Below, piece after piece: positions 1-8,284 of a DNA stretch of 64,000 bases; the stretch's first letter is position 1; every line of letters begins with the position of its first letter. The notes below the pieces were generated by a model that saw only the letters and a list, made by a program, of their open reading frames with translations, was not told the DNA's origin and did not search any database. Source of the DNA: Deltaproteobacteria bacterium (GTDB taxonomy: Bacteria; Desulfobacterota; BSN033; UBA1163). The translations under genes and the position numbers were made by a program. The stretch spans positions 1 to 64,000 of the forward strand of contig VGRY01000014.1 of NCBI GenBank assembly GCA_016875195.1, written 5' to 3'.

Positions 1-269
1 GCTGTAAATATTGCATGGTGGCCTGTCCCTATTCGGTGAGGGTGATCAGTGAAGAGCACGGCATTGTGGAGAAATGTAGGTTCTGTATTGAGATGGTTGA
101 GAAGGGGGAACAGCCTGCCTGTGTCACTACCTGCATGACCAGGGTGAGGACCTTTGGGGATCTTAGCGATCCGGCAAGCGAGGTCTCAAAAAAGATTGGG
201 AAATACAGGGCCAAGACGCTGAGGGCCGATTTAAATACAAAGCCCTCATTATACTATCGGAAAGCATAA
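1..269 (+). CDS. NrfC/PsrB-type 4Fe-4S ferredoxin subunit, 5' truncated by the window edge
   Basis: Only the C-terminal part is present; the reading frame is open from base 3 (Cys-Lys-Tyr-Cys), before the first ATG at 15. Visible are the motif CKYCMVACPY and a second cysteine group CRFCIEMVEKG...CVTTC, which are typical of the electron-transfer ferredoxin subunit of molybdopterin oxidoreductases (DMSO reductase, polysulfide or nitrite reductase families). It would pass electrons between a catalytic subunit, presumably encoded to the left of the window, and a membrane NrfD subunit. An NrfD gene lies 2.2 kb downstream on the same strand with a TorD-like chaperone between them, which supports the assignment. 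The substrate of the complex cannot be told from this fragment. Confidence 0.85.
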   Translation, partial: CKYCMVACPYSVRVISEEHGIVEKCRFCIEMVEKGEQPACVTTCMTRVRTFGDLSDPASEVSKKIGKYRAKTLRADLNTKPSLYYRKA

Positions 270-287
270 CCTTACTAAAGTTCGAAG

Positions 288-472
288 TTATTAAGAGTTT
301 TAAAATCGTCCTTACATTGGCAGCCAACGATTCAAAGACTCATAACCCTACCTAACCTCCCCTTATCTTAAGGGGAGGAATATTCCCCTCTTAAATTAAG
401 AGGGGGAAGGGGAGTTATTAAAACGATTGGACTTCTTATGTAATGTCTATTTTATTATGAGACTGTTAATAG
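288..472. repeat. MITE-like element, copy 1, about 21-bp terminal inverted repeats
   Basis: The left end (TTATTAAGAGTTTTAAAAT) is a near match to the reverse complement of the right end (TATTAACAGTCTCATAAT). A second copy with the same ends lies at 5734-5983. The interior holds C-rich palindromes of the type CCCCTTATCTTAAGGGG. No ORF lies inside. The element fills most of the gap between the ferredoxin gene and the TorD-like gene. Confidence 0.7.
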
Positions 473-490
473 AATTTCGGAGTTTTAATT

Positions 491-1147
491 TTGAAATCTG
501 AAATCTGCAATCTGAAATTAAAAAAGGCTAATATCGCACGGGCGCTTGCTTGGCTTCTGACTGAACCGGATGAGGAGATGGCCGAAGCCTTAAAGAGAGG
601 AGAGATTTACTATTTCTTCTCCAACTGTTTTAAACCGATAGACAGGAAAGATTTTAATTTAGAGAGGTTTCTCCCCAAAGGATATCAAGGCTATATCCTT
701 CCGATGATGAAGGAAGAATATCAACGACTTTTTCAAAATCCTCAATCGAATGATTTGTGGTGGGTCGAATCGGTCCATAAAGCCTGGACCAGTGATCCGG
801 AATGCCGGCTGTCCATGGCCAGGGAAAAGGGATATGTGATGGGTGATTCAGCCCTTCATATGCTGGAACTCTATCGAGCCTCCGGGATGGAGATACCGGA
901 AGCATTTTCCGGTCTTCCGGATCATATTGTCTTGGAATTGGAGTTCTTAGCCTTTCTCATCGAAAAGGGTTCCGATAAAGATGTCAGGACGTTTATGAGG
1001 GATCATCTGGATTGGGTTTCGGAGATGGTGAAACGAGTGAGGGAGTATCAACCTTCTGCTTTTTATAGTGCGGTTTTTGAAGCTCTGGAGGTTTTTATCG
1101 AATCGGAAAAGAAGGAAGTGAATAAGGAGGCCCCGTGCCATGTTTGA
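491..1147 (+). CDS. TorD/DmsD-family molybdoenzyme chaperone
   Basis: A predicted cytoplasmic chaperone that would guard folding and cofactor loading of a molybdoenzyme before export. The 218-residue all-helical protein has the family pattern: an N-terminal helix (ARALAWLLTEPDEE), a long acidic middle section with 'YQRLFQNP', and a C-terminal run of helices (HIVLELEFLAFLIEKG, FYSAVFEALEVFI), as in TorD/DmsD/NarJ. The start is uncertain: the frame opens with TTG at 491, and the first residues are encoded by a short-period repeat (units like GAAATCTG), so the real start may be an alternative codon slightly downstream. It overlaps the next gene by 8 bases. Its position between NrfC- and NrfD-like genes supports service to that complex. 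Confidence 0.75.
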   Translation: MKSEICNLKLKKANIARALAWLLTEPDEEMAEALKRGEIYYFFSNCFKPIDRKDFNLERFLPKGYQGYILPMMKEEYQRLFQNPQSNDLWWVESVHKAWTSDPECRLSMAREKGYVMGDSALHMLELYRASGMEIPEAFSGLPDHIVLELEFLAFLIEKGSDKDVRTFMRDHLDWVSEMVKRVREYQPSAFYSAVFEALEVFIESEKKEVNKEAPCHV

Positions 1148-1394
1148 AAATATCAAGACAAAGGTTCTTATCATTCTTCTTGCCGCTACCCTGATCATCC
1201 CGGCCTTTCTGATGGCTTATCAACCCAAAGAGGGCAGAAGCGCAGGACTGGCTGAGGAGTTGTGGGGCGTCACCGAATCTTCCAGTACGCCAGAGCAGAA
1301 AGCGATGGCTTACTCAAAAGATAACCCGGGAGGTTTCAGGGATGCCTCGATGGGAAAGGCGATGACCGGTCCGATTAAGGTGGAGGGAGGCTGA
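1140..1394 (+). CDS. small exported protein of unknown function
   Basis: An 84-residue protein with an N-terminal signal peptide or membrane anchor (KVLIILLAATLIIPAFLMA) followed by about 60 hydrophilic residues. Its ATG overlaps the end of the TorD-like gene and is preceded by a strong AAGGAGG site, so it is very likely translated and coupled to that gene. I do not recognise a family. The position suggests a small accessory subunit or maturation factor of the neighbouring molybdoenzyme, but this is inference only. Confidence 0.6.
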   Translation: MFENIKTKVLIILLAATLIIPAFLMAYQPKEGRSAGLAEELWGVTESSSTPEQKAMAYSKDNPGGFRDASMGKAMTGPIKVEGG

Positions 1395-1432
1395 AGTTAA
1401 ACGATTTCCGCCGGTGGCGGAAATAAAAGACA

Positions 1433-1580
1433 AAAACTCGAAGCACGAAGCACGAAATCCGAAACAATAACCAAAATTCAAGCCTCAAATGCCCCTCTCC
1501 TTTCTTGAGAGTGTGTTTCGAATTTTGAAAATTTGGAATTCGGATTTGTTTCGGGCTTCGATATTCGAATTTCGAGTTTT
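1433..1580. repeat. large imperfect hairpin, CGAAATCCGAA family, copy 1
   Basis: The left arm is built of units such as CGAAGCACGAAATCCGAAAC; the right arm carries the reverse complement pattern (CGGATTTGTTTCGGGCTTCG, then TTCGAATTTCGAG). The outermost bases AAAACTCG (1433-1440) pair with CGAGTTTT (1573-1580). Related copies lie at 10834-11000, 38632-38774 and 45794-45932. It fills the gap before the slipin gene. Confidence 0.75.
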
Positions 1581-1602
1581 AGATTTATGAAAGGGGGATC
1601 TT

Positions 1603-2361
1603 ATGTTTCAATTCACTCAGACATCAATTATCTTCATTGCTGGATTTTGGGCGCTTGTTTTGGTCGGATTGGCGATCAAGATCGTCAAGCAATACCAGAG
1701 AGGAGTTGTTCTCAGGTTTGGGAAACTGATGAGAACTCGGAATCCGGGTTTCAATCTTATCATCCCTGTCGTGGACCGGATGTTCAAGGTAGACCTTCGA
1801 GTCGTTACCATGGTCGTTGAGCCTCAGGCCGTGATTACAAAGGATAATGTGACGATCAAAGTCGATGCGGTCGTTTACTTCAAGGTGGTCGATCCGGTCA
1901 AGGCCGTGCTCCAGGTTCAGGATTATATGAAGGCCACGACCCAGATCGCCCTGACCACTTTGCGGAGTGTACTCGGTCAATCCGACCTCGATGAACTCCT
2001 CTTCGAAAGGGAGAAAATCAATAAAAAATTGCGCGAGATCATTGACAGCCATACCGAACCGTGGGGAGTCATGGTCGATGTGGTGGAGGTAAAGGATGTT
2101 CAGTTACCAGAGACGATGCAGAGGGCTATGGCAAGACAGGCAGAGGCAGAGAGGGAGAAGCGAGCCAAGGTCATTCATGCACAGGGCGAATATATGGCTG
2201 CCGAAACTCTTAAGGATGCGGCTCATATCATTTCAACGGAGCCCGCAGCCCTTCAACTGCGGTATCTCCAGACCCTGACGGAGATCGCTGGAGAGAAGAA
2301 CAGCACAGTCATTCCTCTCCCGATGGATGTGCTTGGAGCTCTGAAAAACATACAGAGGTAA
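1603..2361 (+). CDS. slipin / stomatin-like SPFH (band 7) membrane protein
   Basis: A 252-residue protein with one N-terminal membrane helix ([20 protein letters not shown]) followed by the SPFH domain: [11 protein letters not shown] near residue 35, then VTKDNVTI-type strands ([18 protein letters not shown]). The C-terminal part is a charged helix ([18 protein letters not shown]), and the end is the conserved slipin tail. Such proteins form oligomeric membrane scaffolds and are usually paired with an NfeD partner, which is absent here. Instead it sits 90 bases before the NrfD gene on the same strand. The AAGGGGG-type ribosome site precedes the ATG at 1603. Confidence 0.92.
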   Translation: MFQFTQTSIIFIAGFWALVLVGLAIKIVKQYQRGVVLRFGKLMRTRNPGFNLIIPVVDRMFKVDLRVVTMVVEPQAVITKDNVTIKVDAVVYFKVVDPVKAVLQVQDYMKATTQIALTTLRSVLGQSDLDELLFEREKINKKLREIIDSHTEPWGVMVDVVEVKDVQLPETMQRAMARQAEAEREKRAKVIHAQGEYMAAETLKDAAHIISTEPAALQLRYLQTLTEIAGEKNSTVIPLPMDVLGALKNIQR

Positions 2362-2450
2362 TTGTTATTTTTAATCAGGGCTAAGGCTCTGAGTTGCAGG
2401 TATGAGAGTTTGGTAACTCGGTTCTTTAGGGCGGAGTCTGGAGATTTTCG

Positions 2451-3428
2451 ATGGAACCTTTAATGAAAATTCATCCTCTCCCCATTGATTATGCGTGGGG
2501 TGTTTTGCCAGCCATCTATTTCTATCTGACAGGTTTGAGCGCTGCCTCGTTCGTCATCTCAACGCTTGCCAATGTCTTCGGGATGGTCAAATTCAAGGCT
2601 GTGGGCAGAATCGGAGCGGTTCTGGCGCCCCTCTGCCTTACGCTCGCTCCGCTTACTCTGATTACCGATCTGGAGTCTCCTGCGAGGTTCTGGTACCTGA
2701 TCCGTTACAATTTTTTCCCCTTTTTCAATCCGACCTCTCCAATGGCCTTTGGGACATGGCTCCTGATGATCTATCCCCTTGAGGCGATCATTTATGCCTA
2801 TTTCCTTTTCACTGGAGATCAGAAAAAGGCAAAGATCTTCGGAATAATCGGAATTCCCCTGGCGATTTCCGTCCATGGTTATACGGGATTTGTCCTGGCT
2901 GTGGTTCCAGGAAAGCATCTCTGGAATACTGCTCTGATGCCCTTCTTATTCTTAATTTCTGCCATGGTTTCGGGTTATGCTCTGGTCATTCTGGCAAGCA
3001 TTGCAAAAGAAAAATACATTTCCAACTCAAAGTGGCTTAAGGAGCGATATCCTCAACATCTGAGACTGTTCAATTACCATTTCCCTACGGTTGAGAAGGA
3101 TGTGATCTCCGATCTCACCAAACACCTCATTGGGTTCATCGTACTGGACCTCTTTCTCATCTTCTGCGACGTGATCGTGATGCTGGTAGCGACGGAAGAA
3201 TCGTATCATACGGTAATGAGCCTGCTGACTGGGAAGTTTGCGCCTCTCTTTCTTGGGATCGAGATGTTTTTAGGTGCGTTTATTCCCCTCTTCATTCTCT
3301 CCTATCATAGGACAAAAGCGATTCAGACCTGGCAGGTCATGGCCTCCGTGTTGGTGCTGGCAGGCATTATGGCGATGCGTTATATCGTCATCATCGGCGG
3401 TCAGAGCTTCCCCGTCCAATTGCTATAG
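2451..3428 (+). CDS. nrfD: NrfD/PsrC-type membrane quinone-interacting subunit
   Basis: A 325-residue protein with about 8-9 predicted membrane helices and the NrfD family layout: PLPIDYAWGVLPAIYFYLTG at the start, a conserved acidic/aromatic loop (ITDLESPARFWYLI) and SPMAFGTWLL. NrfD subunits exchange electrons between quinones and an NrfC-type ferredoxin. Together with the ferredoxin at the left edge it would form the membrane part of a complex iron-sulfur molybdoenzyme. It lacks heme-ligand signatures, as expected. The next gene is convergent and only 21 bases away. Confidence 0.88.
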   Translation: MEPLMKIHPLPIDYAWGVLPAIYFYLTGLSAASFVISTLANVFGMVKFKAVGRIGAVLAPLCLTLAPLTLITDLESPARFWYLIRYNFFPFFNPTSPMAFGTWLLMIYPLEAIIYAYFLFTGDQKKAKIFGIIGIPLAISVHGYTGFVLAVVPGKHLWNTALMPFLFLISAMVSGYALVILASIAKEKYISNSKWLKERYPQHLRLFNYHFPTVEKDVISDLTKHLIGFIVLDLFLIFCDVIVMLVATEESYHTVMSLLTGKFAPLFLGIEMFLGAFIPLFILSYHRTKAIQTWQVMASVLVLAGIMAMRYIVIIGGQSFPVQLL

Positions 3429-3449
3429 GTTTATCCAAAAGATGAGTTC

Positions 3450-3872
3450 TCACCTGATGACTGTGAGACCGAGGCCAGAAAAATCTTCATCGAAACTGAG
3501 GCAGGGGATGTCGTTCAGAAGAGACTTAACGACCACAAAAGAGATGGCGTCACAGTAAGAGAGATTTTTGTCTTTACTAAAAAGGCGGAAGACTCGCTCT
3601 GCTTCTTCGCGGACAGAGTCGTCGTAGCGAATGATATTTAACGCCGGCTTCATCTCGTCAAGAAAACGAATGGCGGCCTTGTAGTGAAAGCGATAAAGGA
3701 GAAGCGTAGCTGTTTCACTGATGATATCCCATGTCGCCCATAGGGAGATTTCTTGATCGCATGCTTCTTTTAATATTTGTCCTGCGCGATTGTAATTGAC
3801 ATCCTTTGGATAGAGCGACGCAAAGAAAAAAGAGGTATCACAAAAGGCCCGCTGGCCAGGGAATTCAATCAT
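3450..3872 (-). CDS. PIN-domain ribonuclease toxin (VapC-like)
   Basis: A 140-residue PIN fold. The first acidic residue is Asp12 in AFCDTSFFFA; a second group is Ser-Tyr-Cys-Asp-Ala (LSYCDAISFVV) and the last is SFDEDF. These are the expected Mg-binding acids of a PIN nuclease, which as a VapC toxin cleaves tRNA or rRNA. Its start overlaps the upstream antitoxin gene by 4 bases (ATGA type), the standard toxin-antitoxin arrangement. It is convergent with the NrfD gene. Confidence 0.85.
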   Translation of the reverse strand: MIEFPGQRAFCDTSFFFASLYPKDVNYNRAGQILKEACDQEISLWATWDIISETATLLLYRFHYKAAIRFLDEMKPALNIIRYDDSVREEAERVFRLFSKDKNLSYCDAISFVVVKSLLNDIPCLSFDEDFSGLGLTVIR

Positions 3873-4141
3873 CCAGTTTCCTTTCCGTAGAGATAATCTT
3901 TTACCTTTTTGGAGATGGGTTCCTCCGTCTTTCCCTTCGGGAGAGTGGATACTTTTTGCCTGAGGCGTATCAGTTTCTGGACTGCCTCACCAGGCTCCAC
4001 CAATCTTTTGGATGAACGTATTTCAGCAATCGTTTCGTTCCGCACCTGAACTAAAAAGACCGTTTCAGGATTTTTCTGCAATTCCTTGATCATCTTCGGA
4101 AGGTCCTTTCTCGCATTGCTGATCGAGACAATGTTTTTCAT
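3869..4141 (-). CDS. antitoxin partner, Phd/YefM-like
   Basis: A 90-residue protein beginning MKNIVSISNARKDLPKMIKEL, which matches the N-terminal DNA-binding helix region of Phd/YefM antitoxins (start 'VSISEARKNLP'-like). The middle has FLVQVRNETIAEIRS, and the C-terminal half is charged and probably disordered until bound to toxin. It is first in the two-gene operon, preceded by GGAGGAAGAAGCG. A repeated TACAAATTG operator lies just upstream, fitting the usual autoregulation by the antitoxin-toxin complex. Confidence 0.8.
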   Translation of the reverse strand: MKNIVSISNARKDLPKMIKELQKNPETVFLVQVRNETIAEIRSSKRLVEPGEAVQKLIRLRQKVSTLPKGKTEEPISKKVKDYLYGKETG

Positions 4142-4160
4142 CGCTTCTTCCTCCCATCAA

Positions 4161-4203
4161 TACAAATTGTACAAATTGTACAGTTTTGATCAGGAGAAGT
4201 CAA
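4161..4203 (-). promoter_or_regulatory. toxin-antitoxin promoter with overlapping repeat operator
   Basis: On the minus strand TTGACT (4198-4203) and TACAAT (4175-4180) are separated by 17 bases, a good sigma70 promoter. The -10 box lies inside a direct repeat, TACAAATTG/TACAAATTG/TACA (4161-4182), which contains the palindrome TTGTACAA. This is the expected position for an autorepressing antitoxin. Confidence 0.7.
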
Positions 4204-4471
4204 GGATTTTACCGAATTTGCATCCTCTGACCTTGGAAATGTGGGACATGCCTATCCTACGATGAATTTGTGGTTTAAAATCGCTCCTGAAGGGACAGCC
4301 CTTCACTCCGATGCCTTTAGGGAAGCCGCTGGTTCAGATGAAGGATGGAAGGCCACAGTCATAGCAGGGAAGATGATTACCCTGACCGCTTACGATTTAT
4401 TGACGAATCCGGATAAGGTTAAGGGAATCCAGGAGAAGTTTAAAGAATTGAAGGCCAAAGAGGGTAAATAG
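4190..4471 (+). pseudogene. C-terminal remnant of an M20-family amidohydrolase/peptidase
   Basis: The frame is open from 4190 but has no proper start (only a GTG at 4241), and a stop lies just before. The translation contains SSDLGNVGHAYPTMN, then HSDAFREAAGSDEG and MITLTAYDLLTNP. These match the last about 90 residues of M20D-type amidohydrolases (the 'S(T/S)DxGNVS...P' metal-site region, then the C-terminal helix 'ALTALDLLTDP'). The N-terminal two thirds, including most metal ligands, are missing. The break coincides with the divergent toxin-antitoxin module, whose -35 box lies in the remnant. I infer that the insertion of that module, with deletion, removed the rest. Confidence 0.75.
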
Positions 4472-4497
4472 GAGAATTTAAATGATCGGGCAGGACT

Positions 4498-4526
4498 AAG
4501 GGCGAAGAATAGTTTCGCCCTTTTTT
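4498..4526 (+). terminator. rho-independent terminator
   Basis: AAGGGCGAA pairs with TTCGCCCTT around a 7-base loop and is followed by a T run. It is placed 27 bases after the stop of the M20 remnant, so it is probably the original terminator of that gene. Confidence 0.85.
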
Positions 4527-4741
4527 ATAACCATTTAAAACTATAACTTATTGATATTATTAAATATATACTTGTGAAAAGATTTTTTTGACCTTCGGGA
4601 AAAGAGATATTATATTTATATCATATAAGAAGGGCAGGATAGCAAATCGTTTTTGCTTTTAAATATAGATCCCTCCTTCCAATCCCAATTTTTAATAATT
4701 TTTTACCTAATAGGCTAAGCCCCTATCGGAAGCTCTAAGAT

Positions 4742-5740
4742 ATGGACGAGATCAGCTATCAGAAATTTTTAACGACGAGAATCTGCGATCTGGATCTTGA
4801 TCCGGATGAGAGCCTGGGCGATTCTTTTAAGAGGTTGAAGAGAGAATTGAAGGCTCACCAGATCGTTCTCTGGCCCGATTTTTATTTCGGAAATGAGTGG
4901 GGCTGTGTGAATAAAAGGATTTCCATCAGCATTCCATTCTATTATGCCACGCCTGAATTGAGAGAGCTTGAAGGAGACCTCCCGACAAGAGAAGGAATCT
5001 TGAAGACGCTGCGCCATGAGAGTGGTCATGCCATCAACTATGCGTACAAGTTGTGGCAGAGAGAAGACTGGAAGGAGACGTTTGGCGATTTTAATAAAAA
5101 ATATCGTGATGGATATCTCTACAGGGTAAATCCCTGGTCAAAGAGTTATGTCCGTCACCTCCATTATTTAGGCGATCCACACTATGCGCAAAAACATCCG
5201 GATGAAGACTGGGCCGAGACCTTTGCCATATGGCTCGATCCGCGGTCTCACTGGGAACGCATGTACCGGAATTGGCCCAATGCCCTGGAGAAATTGGCCT
5301 ATGTGGATCACTTGATGGATGAGATAGCAGGAGAGAATCCGCTCAGCCTGAAGAGAAAGAGGGAAGGGGATTATACGACCATCGAGGAGACTGTTTCAGA
5401 ATGGTGGGGGTTGGATGGAGAGATGCTGGATCAGGAGCTCCAGGAGTACCTGAAGGATATGAATGAACTCTTCATCAAGCCGACCAATGGTCGGAGAAAG
5501 TTGCTCCCTGCATGGAAACTGATTCGAAGATATGCGAGAATGTTGACCGAGCGGGTTACCCTCTGGATCTCAGGATCAAATCAACACACTGCCCGGAAAA
5601 CACTTCGCCGATGGGAGGCCATCTGCCAGAATGAATCTCTGGGATACCTTCCTGAAGATGAGCAGCGGAAACTGATTGAGCTATCAACCCTTCTCACCTA
5701 TCATGTGGTGGATGGCGTCCACCACCTCCGCAGTTATTAA
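4742..5740 (+). CDS. putative zinc metallopeptidase with HESGH motif (Peptidase_Mx-like)
   Basis: A 332-residue protein with a zincin motif H92-E93-x2-H96 (LRHESGHAINYAY) and a downstream conserved segment HPDEDWAETFAIWL (152-165), whose acidic residue at about 159 is likely the third zinc ligand. This combination is seen in the putative zinc-binding metallopeptidase family (Peptidase_Mx). The length fits. The C-terminal 150 residues are helical and basic. No signal peptide is seen, so it is probably cytoplasmic. It stands alone, about 215 bases after the upstream terminator. Its TAA stop lies inside the end of the following MITE-like element, so the last residues may have been altered by insertion. 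Substrate unknown. Confidence 0.7.
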   Translation: MDEISYQKFLTTRICDLDLDPDESLGDSFKRLKRELKAHQIVLWPDFYFGNEWGCVNKRISISIPFYYATPELRELEGDLPTREGILKTLRHESGHAINYAYKLWQREDWKETFGDFNKKYRDGYLYRVNPWSKSYVRHLHYLGDPHYAQKHPDEDWAETFAIWLDPRSHWERMYRNWPNALEKLAYVDHLMDEIAGENPLSLKRKREGDYTTIEETVSEWWGLDGEMLDQELQEYLKDMNELFIKPTNGRRKLLPAWKLIRRYARMLTERVTLWISGSNQHTARKTLRRWEAICQNESLGYLPEDEQRKLIELSTLLTYHVVDGVHHLRSY

Positions 5741-5983
5741 GAGTCTCAAAATAGTCCATACATGGGAAACCAAAGGCTCAAAGACTCATAACCCCACCTA
5801 CCCTCCCCTTATTTTTCCGCCCAGAGCGGATCCGCCTCTGGCGGAAAGGGGAGGAATATACCCCCTCTTAAATTAAGTCGTTGCGACTCGAAACCGAGAG
5901 GGGGGGAGGGGGAGTTATTTAATTGATCGAACCCTTTAGGTTCATGCCAACGAATGTCTTTTCTATTATGAGACTGTTAATAA
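5734..5983. repeat. MITE-like element, copy 2
   Basis: The terminal inverted repeats TTATTAAGAGTCTCAAAATAG (21 bases, at 5734) and the complement of the right end (5963-5983) differ at only two positions. It shares both ends and the C-rich palindromic interior with the copy at 288-472. It carries extra small hairpins (CCGCCAGAGGCGGA-like and a CGACTCGAAACCGAG segment). It supplies the stop codon of the upstream peptidase gene. Confidence 0.75.
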
Positions 5984-6024
5984 ATGAGTTGACGAAGACT
6001 TCAGGAATCAATTAAAAAGGAGGT

Positions 6025-8190
6025 ATGATTTCCTCCAGAATGCATCGCCCCCTTGCGGCGATCATTTTTTTATCTCTCCTTTTCATTCCTATTTTCCCCC
6101 TTCATGCAACAGAATATTACGCCCTCCGCGTCACAGGTTCTGATTGTCTTCTCTGCCATATCGCTCCGGAGATTGGAACATTAAATGAGACAGGAGTTCG
6201 ATTTCTGGAAGGGGGATACCGGTATCCGCTCACCTTCAAAGGCATGCTCTTCCAGGTCCTGGGCGGCCTGATCCTCTTTATCTTATGCTTTGGTTTTTGC
6301 AGACGATATCGGCTCTGGCATATCGGGACAGGGAGAATCCGATGGGGTCAATGGAGAGAAAGATGGAAAGGCCTTTTCGTAAATGTCTTAGGGCATGGGG
6401 CCATTTTTAAAAAATTTTTCCCCGGATTGAGTCACTTCCTGCTTTTTTGGTCCCTCCTTATCTTAGGTCTGGGAGTTATAACTGTAATCGTCCAGGAATA
6501 TCTCTTTTTCCCACTTTTAAAGGTAAGAATTATCGATTCCATGACATATCCTTACCTGCGTCTCCTGTTTGATCTATTTGGAGTCTTGGGCGGGTTGGGG
6601 ACCATCTTGCTCATGATCAGAAGATATATCCTCAAACCAAGAGAGTTGGATGAACAGCGAACGGACCTCTTTTCCCTCATGGTTCTCTTCTCCCTTTTTA
6701 TAACAGGGTTTCTAATAACCGGCATCCGAAATCAAATCTATCATTCTCCCTATTCGTCTTGGTCGCCTGTGGCTGACAGCATGGCTTCCTTTTTGATGTT
6801 ATGGAAGATGGATGAGGGGAGACTGCTGGTATTCTTCTCTCTCTTCTGGTGGAGTCATCTTTTTCTTTCCGTAGTGTTTTTTTCTTACATCCCATTCTCG
6901 AAACTCCTCCACCTCTTTTCTTCTCCGCTCAGTATCCTTCTGCGCAACTTAGAACCCAAAGGTGTCCTTAAAAAAATCAACCTGGAGGCCTCGGATTCAT
7001 TCGGAGTCACACATCTGGGAGAGTTCACCTGGAAAGACCTGCTGGAGCTGGATGGTTGTACCCGATGCGGCCGGTGCCAGGAGAACTGTCCGGCCCATCT
7101 TACTGAGAAGCATCTCAACCCCAAAGGAGTGATCCAGAATCTCAAGCGACACCTCGAAACTTTTTCACAAACAGAGGACAGATCTAAACTCATTGGAGGC
7201 GTGGTGAAGGAGGAAGAGATATGGGAATGCACAACCTGCAGGAACTGTTTGGAACATTGTCCTGTTTTTATTGAACCGATGAACAAATTGTTGGAGTTCC
7301 GGAGGAGTTTAGTTCTGAATCAGGGCAAGGTTCCGAGAGAGACCCATTCTGCGTTTCGGAATATTGAGAGGAAAGGAAATCCCTGGGGATTTGATTCTTC
7401 TAAGAGGATGTGGTGGACGAAGGAGTTGGGAGTGAAGGAAGTTGTCCCGGGAGAGAAAACCGATCTTCTCTTCTGGGTCGGGTGTTATGGTTCTTACGAC
7501 GACCGGAATATCAAGGTGGCGGAATCGCTCGTTCGAATTCTGAATCAGGCTGGAATGAACTTTGGAGTTCTTGGAAATTCGGAATGGTGTTGCGGGATCG
7601 ATCTCAGAAGGATGGGAAATGAATATCTGTTTCAGGTTAATGTGGAGAAGAATATCGAACAACTCAAGCGGCTGGACTTTAAAAAGATGATCACCCTATG
7701 CCCACACTGTTTTAATACCCTGAAGAATGAATACGCCCAGTTCGGCGCCAATTTTGAGGTGATCCACTATTCCACTCTGGTTGAGGAACTGATACAGCAG
7801 AATAAGGTCCGGATTCGAAGAGGAGATGAAAAAATAAAGATCACTTACCATGATTCATGTTATCTGGGTCGTTATAATGACGGTTACGAACCGCCCCGTC
7901 AGATTCTAAGAGCGATGGAGGATTTTTCTTTTGCAGAGATGGAGAGGAACCGTGATAAGGCATTCTGTTGTGGGGGAGGAGGATGTCATATGTGGATGGA
8001 GGAGAGGGCAGGGAAGCGAATTAATGAGACGAGAATCCGGCAGGCATTGGACAAAGAGGCCGATATTCTTGCGACCGTCTGTCCGCTCTGTCTTACCCAG
8101 CTTGATTCAGCGGTTAAGGTCCTGAACGTGGATGACCGAATTCGTGTCAGGGATATTTTGGAATTGGTTGTAGAGAGGATGGAGGTTTAA
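6025..8190 (+). CDS. membrane HdrD-like iron-sulfur oxidoreductase with cytochrome b-like domain and N-terminal c-heme motif
   Basis: A 721-residue multi-domain protein. Residues 1-29 are a signal peptide; C41-x2-C44-H45 (CLLCH) is a c-type heme site. Several membrane helices follow in a NarI/HdrE-like cytochrome b region (about 70-305). Then come two 4Fe-4S motifs (CTRCGRCQENCP near 345, CTTCRNCLEHCP near 395) and two CCG domains (EWCCGID, AFCCGGGGCHMW) of HdrD type. The layout resembles membrane (Fe-S) oxidoreductases that link EtfAB or other cytoplasmic donors to menaquinone in syntrophs and sulfate reducers; the heme motif is an addition. No etfAB genes lie nearby, so the donor is unknown. 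It is a single-gene unit with the ATG preceded by AAAAGGAGG. Confidence 0.85.
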   Translation: MISSRMHRPLAAIIFLSLLFIPIFPLHATEYYALRVTGSDCLLCHIAPEIGTLNETGVRFLEGGYRYPLTFKGMLFQVLGGLILFILCFGFCRRYRLWHIGTGRIRWGQWRERWKGLFVNVLGHGAIFKKFFPGLSHFLLFWSLLILGLGVITVIVQEYLFFPLLKVRIIDSMTYPYLRLLFDLFGVLGGLGTILLMIRRYILKPRELDEQRTDLFSLMVLFSLFITGFLITGIRNQIYHSPYSSWSPVADSMASFLMLWKMDEGRLLVFFSLFWWSHLFLSVVFFSYIPFSKLLHLFSSPLSILLRNLEPKGVLKKINLEASDSFGVTHLGEFTWKDLLELDGCTRCGRCQENCPAHLTEKHLNPKGVIQNLKRHLETFSQTEDRSKLIGGVVKEEEIWECTTCRNCLEHCPVFIEPMNKLLEFRRSLVLNQGKVPRETHSAFRNIERKGNPWGFDSSKRMWWTKELGVKEVVPGEKTDLLFWVGCYGSYDDRNIKVAESLVRILNQAGMNFGVLGNSEWCCGIDLRRMGNEYLFQVNVEKNIEQLKRLDFKKMITLCPHCFNTLKNEYAQFGANFEVIHYSTLVEELIQQNKVRIRRGDEKIKITYHDSCYLGRYNDGYEPPRQILRAMEDFSFAEMERNRDKAFCCGGGGCHMWMEERAGKRINETRIRQALDKEADILATVCPLCLTQLDSAVKVLNVDDRIRVRDILELVVERMEV

Positions 8191-8194
8191 TGAA

Positions 8195-8284
8195 GATCGG
8201 AGTTTGGAGTTCGTAGTTCGTAGTTCGGAGCCCTAATACCTTTAATATTTTACTCCGAACACCGAACTGAGTTACTCCGAACTA
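8195..8284. repeat. tandem-armed hairpin, GTTCGGAG family, copy 1
   Basis: The left arm (8195-8230) is made of AGTTCGGAG/AGTTCGTAG units; the right arm (8251-8284) has ACTCCGAAC and ACCGAACTG units, the inverted complement. It lies exactly between two convergent genes, 4 bases from one stop and abutting the other, where it may act as a two-way transcription end. A second copy lies at 9071-9140. Confidence 0.75.
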
